IMG/VR virus record: IMGVR_UViG_3300050821_005767 | Span: 1-24,485 of that record | DNA from: a virus | Direction: 5' to 3' (one strand) | DNA: 24,485 bases | Part shown: in pieces, positions 19,678 to 24,485 of the stretch | Layout: each line of letters starts with the position of its first letter | How positions within the stretch are numbered: the stretch's first letter is position 1 | Notes under the pieces: generated by a model | The model's input: only the letters and a program-made list of their open reading frames with translations | Told to the model about the DNA's origin: nothing | Databases searched by the model: none | Position numbers and translations under genes: made by a program

Positions 19678-20078
19678 GCGAGCTTAACCACTGCTGGAAC
19701 TTGACCATTGCCAATGGCTCTAAGTCTGTTTGACCTATTGGCCAATCCATCATGTTCTCGACACAGGACGGGCACGGTGCCCCGTCGAAGTAATTCGACA
19801 GATGCAGTTGTTTTCCAGCCAATTGTGTTGCACGTCGAAATATCCTGACACGGGAACCCTCCGCACACAATGTCAATTTTCCCTTTCCACGGTTTTCCAT
19901 CGAAGGTTTGGACATCATCCCAGATGGGGAACTTGGGTAGGATGCCATCCCGCTGTCGTTGCAGCAGAACTTTTCGGCAGTAAGGTTCAATCTCAACAGC
20001 ACATACGCAGGTATGTCCGAGAAGCATTCCGCCGAGGATTCCTCCTCCCGCTCCCGCAAAAAGATGTAGCTCATTCAC
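19656..20078 (-). pseudogene. Cytosine-5 DNA methyltransferase with large internal deletion
   Basis: 140 aa. It starts like a Dcm-type enzyme: MNELHLFAGAGGGILGGMLL (motif I), AVEIEPYC (motif II), DIVCGGFPCQDI with the catalytic Cys (motif IV, P-C-Q at 76-78). It ends like one too, NRLRAIGNGQVPAVV (motif X, 115-131). Between them only about 35 residues remain, where a complete enzyme has motifs VI (E-N-V), VIII (Q-x-R-x-R) and the target-recognition region. The frame stays open throughout, so the deletion was in frame. Methyl transfer is unlikely. It may be a remnant, or a shortened SAM- or DNA-binding protein. The ATG has AAAGGTGA upstream. It was probably transferred along with the neighbouring modification genes. 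Confidence 0.7.
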
Positions 20079-20304
20079 CTTTTCCCTCCGTTGGAATCTT
20101 CGCCGTCAAACTGCTTAACGGAAACCAATCGCGCTTTGTCCGTTCCACTGTCGGGCAGTATTGGATTTTGACGCAGCCATGATTCGTGTCCACCACTTCC
20201 GACTGAAAGAATTTAATCTTGACCGATGGCAGTTTTTTCATCAGGAAAATCACGTCGCCCTTTTTGGGCAGGGCGGTTAGGGGGTTGGGGAAGTCGGTTG
20301 GCAT
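20071..20304 (-). CDS. Small hypothetical protein between two methyltransferase genes
   Basis: 77 aa. It begins MPTDFPNPLTALPKKGDVIF, continues LMKKLPSVKIKFFQSEVVDT and VKIQYCPTVERTKRDWFPLS. The K-K-G-D-V-I-F-L opening and later strand-rich part suggest a small beta barrel (SH3/OB-like). No family is recognised. It overlaps the methyltransferase stop by 28 bp and the C5-methylase start by 8 bp, a degree of overlap that supports co-translation. Confidence 0.6.
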   Translation of the reverse strand: MPTDFPNPLTALPKKGDVIFLMKKLPSVKIKFFQSEVVDTNHGCVKIQYCPTVERTKRDWFPLSSLTAKIPTEGKGE

Positions 20305-21278
20305 AAAGTTTTCAAATCGCTTTCTACAATAAACTGGCCTTGTTCGCTCTTTTCAGTAAGCGCGTGTTTGAGATTCTTTAATGCCTGCCGGAAATAAGAC
20401 GGCTTCAATTCCACTCCCAAGCCAAGCCTGCCCATTGTCACCGCGCCATACACTTCCGAACCGACACCCATAAAGGGCGTGAACACTTTTTCAGCTGGGT
20501 TTGACCAAAGCGTGATGCACCGTTCAATCACATCCAGTTGCAATGGGTGCACATGTTTTTCATCTTCGGAATCCTTTGATTCACGAAACGGCAGCACCCT
20601 TTCAAGCCGGATGTCATCCCAAAAAGCCGAGGCATATTGCCGCCAAATCCAATGTGAATAACGGTTCTGAATCTGGTTGCCGGTCCAGCCGCGATACTGC
20701 ATCAGGTCATGTGGAATAACGCGGCTGCCTGCATAATCCATCAAGCCTTGCGGATGCGCGATGGCCACTGGATTTTTACCCGCCTTGCGAAAGACCACCA
20801 AATAATCCGCTGAGGCCACGGAACACCGCGACGAATCTTCGACCACGGTTTTGTGCGCGAGGTTCTTTGCCATGGTGCGGTTGCGAACCGCCAGCGGCTC
20901 CTTCCAAATCGCATAGCGGGCGATGAATTTCCAACCTTCTTCCTCGTGCAACCGGATGATGTCTCCGGGAAAATCGGTCATGTTGTCAATCCCGCAATTT
21001 CCACTAGGCACGTCCATGCAATGCACACAGGTCATGCGGCCCGGCATCGTCAACCGCGCCAGTTCCTTCACCACAAAACGGTAGTGCTCAAAAAACTGCC
21101 GATAATCTTTGCAGTTGGAAAGGTCACGCTCGTTGGAGCTGTAATGATACAAGCCACCGAACGGGGGGGAGTAGATGGACAGATGGATTTTATTGTCCGG
21201 CAACTTTGCCATGGTTTCAATGCAATCGCCGTTCCAGATGGCGAAGCGTTCGTGAATTTCCTGTTTTAAGACAGCCAT
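20277..21278 (-). CDS. Beta-class DNA methyltransferase (N4-cytosine or N6-adenine)
   Basis: 333 aa. The N-terminal motif IV SPPFGG (37-42) follows an N-G-D-C-I-E motif. The SAM-binding motif I, VFTPFMGVGSE (265-275), lies near the C-terminus, and HPLQLDVIERCITLWSNP precedes it. This IV-then-I order is the beta class. SPPF is more typical of N4-cytosine enzymes, while DPPY is typical of N6-adenine enzymes. The middle (residues ~100-240) is the target-recognition region. Such phage-encoded methylases protect against host restriction or mark the genome. It overlaps the Snf2 helicase stop by 13 bp, so the two are translated together; pairs of this kind are common in phages. Confidence 0.9.
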   Translation of the reverse strand: MAVLKQEIHERFAIWNGDCIETMAKLPDNKIHLSIYSPPFGGLYHYSSNERDLSNCKDYRQFFEHYRFVVKELARLTMPGRMTCVHCMDVPSGNCGIDNMTDFPGDIIRLHEEEGWKFIARYAIWKEPLAVRNRTMAKNLAHKTVVEDSSRCSVASADYLVVFRKAGKNPVAIAHPQGLMDYAGSRVIPHDLMQYRGWTGNQIQNRYSHWIWRQYASAFWDDIRLERVLPFRESKDSEDEKHVHPLQLDVIERCITLWSNPAEKVFTPFMGVGSEVYGAVTMGRLGLGVELKPSYFRQALKNLKHALTEKSEQGQFIVESDLKTLCQPTSPTP

Positions 21279-22636
21279 GCGGGTATTTCCTCCGGGTTGT
21301 TAAAGGTGACGTTTTTGTTGATGGACGCGAACTGATTCATTTCCCTGACCAATGACGAAAACATTTTGTCGGCGGCGATGGCTTTGCGCTGGTAATTTTT
21401 CACCACGTTTTTCTCGCCCTCCGTGGTGACAGTTTCAACGGTGACGGTTTGTTTCTGGCCGAACCGCCAGCAACGGCGCACACCCTGATACCGTTGCTCG
21501 AATGAGTGCGACGGAAAATCCGTCATGTGGTGACAGTGCTGCCAGTTCAAGCCCCATCCCGCAATCTTCTGCTTGGTCACCAGTTTGGGAATTTTTCCAG
21601 CGGTAAAGGCTTCCAGCTTTTCCTCTTTTTCATCATCGGAATCCCTGCCGCTCACCTGAACGCAATTTTTAATCAGCTTTTCCAATAAATCACCCTCGGG
21701 GTTCAGATGACACCACGACACCGATGCGCCCTTGGATTTATTGACCAGCTCGGCAACTTTTTCACATCGCTGATTCAACGTGGCACGCCGCTCTTCCCGT
21801 TGTTCACGCAACCCAATTGCGGGCATGGTGAATAAATATCCGTTGGCAACCTCAGCCACCTCCACCACATGCTCAATCTCTTTTAATGGCGGCAGTTTGA
21901 ATTTGGCATCTAAAAATCCAAGGTCAGACGGCTTTCGCAAGGCGCGGCCCCATGAAACTATCCACCGCCAAAACGGTTGCTCGGCATGGCCTTTGAACCG
22001 CCATTTAACCATGTTCCCATGATGCCTCCCGGTGCTGGAATTATTGTGGTCATTTTTGAAGAAACGATTGAGCATGTCCATGTAGCCAAGCTCACCCAAA
22101 TACTCCGCGCTGGTGCCAAGTTCAATGTAATCATTCGGCGCGGCGGTCGCCGTCCAGAGCGAGCGATAAGGAATCTTCCTTGAAAACTCCGTCACGGCGG
22201 CCTTGGTTGCGCCGTCAAACGATTTCAAGATGGACGATTCGTCACAGGCAATGCCGATGAAATTGTTCGGGTTGAAATGTTTCAACCGCTCGTAATTGGT
22301 GACCACAATTCCGTTGCTCAATTTTCCATCCCGCGAACGGAAAACTTCAATGCCAAACTTTTCACCCTCCTTGACATGCTGATGCGACACGGCCAGCGGC
22401 GTCAAAATCAAAACCCGCTTGCTGGTTTTGCGGACGATGTTCTCAGCCCAAACCAGTTGCATCGGGCTTTTTCCAAGGCCACAGTCGGCGAACACACCGC
22501 AGCGACCTTTTAGAATGGCCCATTCAACCAGCGCCTTTTGAAAATCAAACAGAAAATCCGGCATCCAAACCGGCTCAAATCCCGACTGATTTCCAAGTTG
22601 AGATTTGCGCTCTAAAAATATTTCGTAATCACTCAT
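21266..22636 (-). CDS. Snf2-family DNA helicase/translocase
   Basis: 456 aa. Motifs: an N-terminal LFDFQKALVEWAILKGR (Q-type), Walker A DCGLGKS (51-57), VVTNYERLKHF, DESSILKS (132-139), and a motif III-like LWTATAAPNDYIELGTSAEY (160-179). There are two characteristic Snf2 segments in the second domain, KQKIAGWGLNWQHCHHMT and QRYQGVRRCWRFGQ (381-394). It lacks accessory domains. Snf2-type proteins lying next to a DNA methylase are a recurrent phage pair. Suggested roles are ATP-driven DNA translocation to aid modification or to displace restriction and other proteins. The last Walker A residue is Ser, not Thr, which still fits the family. Confidence 0.9.
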   Translation of the reverse strand: MSDYEIFLERKSQLGNQSGFEPVWMPDFLFDFQKALVEWAILKGRCGVFADCGLGKSPMQLVWAENIVRKTSKRVLILTPLAVSHQHVKEGEKFGIEVFRSRDGKLSNGIVVTNYERLKHFNPNNFIGIACDESSILKSFDGATKAAVTEFSRKIPYRSLWTATAAPNDYIELGTSAEYLGELGYMDMLNRFFKNDHNNSSTGRHHGNMVKWRFKGHAEQPFWRWIVSWGRALRKPSDLGFLDAKFKLPPLKEIEHVVEVAEVANGYLFTMPAIGLREQREERRATLNQRCEKVAELVNKSKGASVSWCHLNPEGDLLEKLIKNCVQVSGRDSDDEKEEKLEAFTAGKIPKLVTKQKIAGWGLNWQHCHHMTDFPSHSFEQRYQGVRRCWRFGQKQTVTVETVTTEGEKNVVKNYQRKAIAADKMFSSLVREMNQFASINKNVTFNNPEEIPAWLS

Positions 22637-22805
22637 CCTTCATTGCCTTGTGTTTGTAGCCGAGTAGTTTTTCGCGTTCATCCTCAATGGACACACGTTC
22701 CGGTTCCGGGGTTTTGTTTTCGCCACGGGCCTTCATGCCGTCCAAAATCTCCTGCACGGAATAATACCTAGGCCCGGGTCTGGAGTTGGAGTCTTTTTTG
22801 GGCAT
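22629..22805 (-). CDS. Small charged hypothetical protein
   Basis: 58 aa from the ATG at 22805; a longer start at 22847 would overlap the previous gene more. Sequence: MPKKDSNSRPGPRYYSVQEI, LDGMKARGENK, then EREKLLGYKHKAMKDE. It is highly charged, with a short helix (YYSVQEILDGMKARG). No family recognised. It overlaps the upstream gene by 38 bp and the Snf2 start by 8 bp. The lack of a ribosome-binding site makes the start uncertain. Confidence 0.5.
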   Translation of the reverse strand: MPKKDSNSRPGPRYYSVQEILDGMKARGENKTPEPERVSIEDEREKLLGYKHKAMKDE

Positions 22806-23040
22806 GATAATTACGTTGGTAAGCCAGCACTCGCTCGCGGTTTTCAATCATGTAATTGGCTTGATATCGCCGTTTATTTTCGATGGACTCGCCGGTGAGT
22901 TGTCTCTGCTGGCAAATCATTTCCGTGATGTCGAATTGCACTCGCTTAATCATCGCGCGGCATAGCGCACAAGACCAGCCGGTTGAATCGCGCTTGTCGG
23001 CGGGTGAACCACAATCGCAGATTGGAAGTGATGGCAGCAT
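22768..23040 (-). CDS. Small zinc-binding protein with HNH-like repeat tail
   Basis: 90 aa. The N-terminus has CDCGSPADKRDSTGWSCALC, a C-x-C ... C-x-x-C zinc-knuckle arrangement with the first pair at residues 8/10 and the second at 24/27. The tail (residues ~55-90) contains KRRYQANYMIENRERVLAYQ and RNYHAQKRLQ. These Y-x-x-N-x-x-x-x-L-x-Y-Q repeats resemble the DNA-binding repeats of the HNH endonuclease at 4836-5498, but no nuclease domain follows. A GGGGAGG ribosome-binding site lies 7-8 bases upstream of the ATG at 23040. It may be an HNH-derived DNA-binding protein; function unknown. Confidence 0.65.
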   Translation of the reverse strand: MLPSLPICDCGSPADKRDSTGWSCALCRAMIKRVQFDITEMICQQRQLTGESIENKRRYQANYMIENRERVLAYQRNYHAQKRLQLQTRA

Positions 23041-23041
23041 T

Positions 23042-23797
23042 TTATTTCCTCCCCTTGAATCTAATTTCTTTTATCTCCCGGCCAACGGTGCCCCATTTGA
23101 ACTCGGAAATAAATCCTGTTTCCGAACATGGACGGCAACCTTTCGACGTGCGGCCCTGACAGGTGCAGCACACCGCGTAGGGAATGCCGTTCTTAATTCC
23201 GGTGTAGGCATTGTCCATCGCCGCCAGCACATGAGAAAAGTTGAACAGCTTGTAAGTCGGATTCTTTTCTTCCTGCGCCCTGCGGATGGTATTGCGGATG
23301 CGGCCAAACTCTGACAGCAATGTCCGCGCTTCCTGGGCCTGAGACCACATCTCCCAAAGCGGTTCCGGTATGGGGTGGCCCGTTTCATCAACTGGTGCCT
23401 CAGGCGGCTTTGGCAGAGGCGCGGCAGCGGCGGCAATCGTCTTGGCTGTCACGGGTTGACCTGACTCCACCACGGCCTCAACCACGGCGGCGCGTTTCGG
23501 TTGCGGAATTTTGCGGATGGCGCGGGCGGCAGTTTCGGTGGTAACTTTTGTTACCACTTTTTCAGGCAACTCAGCCACGGTCTCAGCCGCCTGAATCATT
23601 TGCAATCCACGGTTCCGGCTCCAGCCCCATTTCTCCTGACAATAATCCTCAAACGATTTGTAATCGCATCGGTAGAGTTTTTTGTCTCGGATTTCAGTCA
23701 GAGCCTCGCCTACTTCCACAAAAGTAAGCTGCCCCTTCTCGATGATTTTCTCCAGATGAATCAGCCGTTTTGATTCATCGAGCGCGATGGTCTCCAT
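23042..23797 (-). CDS. DUF3102-like DNA-binding protein with C-terminal zinc motif
   Basis: 251 aa from the ATG at 23797, chosen for the GGAGG ribosome-binding site upstream and a one-base overlap with the previous stop. The N-terminal segment LTFVEVGEALTEIRDKKLYR, SFEDYCQEKWGWSRNRGLQM matches DUF3102/KorB-like proteins, in which a first helix precedes a helix-turn-helix. Residues ~75-125 are a helical region (VTKVTTETAARAIRKIPQPK). The C-terminal part has a Cys cluster VCCTCQGRTSKGCRPCSETG (residues 209-228), close to a DnaJ-type C-x-x-C-x-G finger. The C-terminus is basic. It may regulate or partition phage DNA. A 20-bp inverted repeat sharing arms with the operator at 13449-13466 lies inside the gene. 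Confidence 0.65.
   Translation of the reverse strand: METIALDESKRLIHLEKIIEKGQLTFVEVGEALTEIRDKKLYRCDYKSFEDYCQEKWGWSRNRGLQMIQAAETVAELPEKVVTKVTTETAARAIRKIPQPKRAAVVEAVVESGQPVTAKTIAAAAAPLPKPPEAPVDETGHPIPEPLWEMWSQAQEARTLLSEFGRIRNTIRRAQEEKNPTYKLFNFSHVLAAMDNAYTGIKNGIPYAVCCTCQGRTSKGCRPCSETGFISEFKWGTVGREIKEIRFKGRK
23538..23557. repeat. Inverted repeat GTGGTAAC-N4-GTTACCAC inside the DUF3102-like gene
   Basis: GTGGTAAC (23538-23545) and GTTACCAC (23550-23557) are exact complements around TTTT. The inner 7-bp arms TGGTAAC/GTTACCA are identical to the site at 13449-13466, including the 4-bp spacing. It lies in the coding sequence for the VVTKVTTETA segment. Confidence 0.75.
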
Positions 23798-23982
23798 TAT
23801 TTTTTCCTCCTTTTGGCCTTGGGCTTTTCCTGGGGCCACGGCTTCACAATGTCGCACCGCAACAAAATCAGCGGCAACATTTTGTCCATCTGGCGGGCCA
23901 ACTTGGTGAACCGTTCCAACTCCTTTACCAGTTCAACGGAATTGTGGCGGATATTCAATCTTTCCATTTCAGCTTTGGTCAT
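23797..23982 (-). CDS. Small helical basic protein
   Basis: 61 aa. Sequence: MTKAEMERLNIRHNSVELVK, ELERFTKLARQMDKMLPLIL, ending in WPQEKPKAKRRKK. One long helix with leucine/isoleucine spacing (coiled-coil-like) and a strongly basic tail. No family recognised. TAATG joins its stop to the next start, indicating coupling. Its ATG has no ribosome-binding site, and an 8-bp hairpin lies just upstream, which could regulate its translation. Confidence 0.6.
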   Translation of the reverse strand: MTKAEMERLNIRHNSVELVKELERFTKLARQMDKMLPLILLRCDIVKPWPQEKPKAKRRKK

Positions 23983-23991
23983 AAATTTATT

Positions 23992-24016
23992 GCCGTGAGT
24001 TGGCTGTCCTCACGGC
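23992..24016. promoter_or_regulatory. Perfect 8-bp hairpin in the leader of the 61-aa gene
   Basis: GCCGTGAG (23992-23999) and CTCACGGC (24009-24016) pair across 9 nt. On the minus strand the stem ends 9 bases before the ATG at 23982. There is no T-run, so it is not a terminator. Possible roles are a translational operator or an mRNA-processing or stability element. Confidence 0.55.
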
Positions 24017-24029
24017 CTTAGCGGTGCCT

Positions 24030-24485
24030 CTACATCTTCACGTTGTCGGAAAACTTTTCCTTGAGCTGGCCCCATTGAGCGGGCGTGGCGGAATTGTCGC
24101 GCTTGCCCGTGACTTCAAACTGCGCGTCAAACCAGATTTTTTCCAGCTTGTCCTGCTCAACGCCTGGATTGGCCTTTTCCAACACATCCCACGCTTCTTC
24201 CATCGTGGACGTCGGCCCAGCGGGCGGCTTCGGTGCGCCTTTGGTCTTGGTTGCCGGAGGTTTCGGCGGTGTGCCGCCTGACAAGGCCCGCAACTTCGAG
24301 CCAAACTTTTTGGCGAACTTTGCGCGGTCGCCGAGTTCCGGCATTTGACCAGCCGAACCAAGCGGATTGAGAAAGCCGACACGGAATTGCGTGCGGCCTT
24401 CATATTCCTCGTGCGAGCATTGGTTCAACGCAAACTCAATCTCGCCGAGCGTATTTTTGTCGGGCGCGGAGTTTTCGTAGAGCCA
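24030..24485 (-). CDS. Partial DUF669-like phage protein, 5' end outside the window
   Basis: The frame is open to the right edge, so the start is not seen; 151 codons are present. The visible sequence begins WLYENSAPDKNTLGEIEFAL, continues CSHEEYEGRTQFRVGFLNPL and LGDRAKFAKKFGSKLRALSG. A proline/alanine linker follows (residues ~67-92) and then a helical C-terminal segment MEEAWDVLEKANPGVEQDKL. W-L-Y-E-N...E-x-Y-x-G-R/K-x-x-x-x-V-x-F-x-N resembles DUF669-type phage proteins. These occur beside recombination and single-stranded DNA functions. The identity is tentative. A TTG at 24428 can serve as a start for a 132-aa version but is internal to the homologous-looking region, so the true gene is longer. 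Confidence 0.5.
   Translation of the reverse strand, partial: WLYENSAPDKNTLGEIEFALNQCSHEEYEGRTQFRVGFLNPLGSAGQMPELGDRAKFAKKFGSKLRALSGGTPPKPPATKTKGAPKPPAGPTSTMEEAWDVLEKANPGVEQDKLEKIWFDAQFEVTGKRDNSATPAQWGQLKEKFSDNVKM

Noticed and set aside
19664-20074. Second overlapping minus-strand frame as a separate gene
   Set aside because: The first two-thirds look like shadow sequence; only the 3' part is of interest and is reported as a finding.

Overview
The window is a contiguous piece of a tailed double-stranded DNA phage or prophage (Caudoviricetes). It carries a lambda-type packaging and head module: a Nu1-like small terminase, a GpA-like large terminase, a lambda-type portal, an HK97-fold protease/capsid polyprotein, a decoration-type protein and head-tail joining proteins. 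Next to it lies a dense early/DNA-metabolism module. No integrase, CI-like repressor, lysis gene, tRNA, rRNA or CRISPR array is visible, so lysogeny cannot be judged. The host cannot be fixed from sequence alone. The G+C-rich coding and the signal-peptide beta-rich protein in the head block would suit an environmental Gram-negative host (Verrucomicrobiota was considered), but this is only a guess.

Layout, read in the direction of transcription (right to left, minus strand). From 24.5 to 16 kb is a tightly overlapping DNA-metabolism operon: a partial DUF669-like protein, a DUF3102-like DNA-binding protein with a C-terminal zinc motif, small zinc proteins, a Snf2-type helicase, a beta-class DNA methyltransferase, an internally deleted cytosine-5 methyltransferase, a PD-(D/E)XK nuclease, a nucleoside-deoxyribosyltransferase-like protein, an SF2 helicase, a 47-aa zinc protein and a TOPRIM primase. 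From 16.1 to 15.85 kb is a helically phased array of GTCCAC repeats with DnaA-box-like members, a good candidate replication origin, followed by a terminator and a winged-helix replication-type protein. From 15.3 to 11.4 kb is a run of small genes (membrane proteins, an HTH protein, a MazG-like NTP pyrophosphohydrolase, a second DUF3102-like protein with palindromic operators upstream). From 11.4 to 0.34 kb are packaging, head and head-tail genes.

Two plus-strand insertions interrupt the minus-strand head operon, and a third plus-strand gene follows it. (1) 8.0-8.8 kb: a promoter with operator-like palindromes and three translationally coupled small genes, the last ribbon-helix-helix-like. 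This has the architecture of a phage moron or anti-defence cassette. (2) 4.7-5.5 kb: an A+T-rich free-standing HNH endonuclease preceded by two crossing perfect inverted repeats that could form a pseudoknot. (3) 0-0.3 kb: a 27-bp tandem repeat in frame with a small zinc-ribbon ORF. The same 10-bp element (AGTCAATCGC) lies next to insertions 1 and 2.

At least five genes are shorter than usual ORF cut-offs but are convincingly coupled by ATGA/TGATG/GTGA overlaps: 10723-10872, 12729-12782, 14401-14526, 16940-17083 and, less strongly, 22629-22805. There is no stretch longer than 300 bases without a gene.
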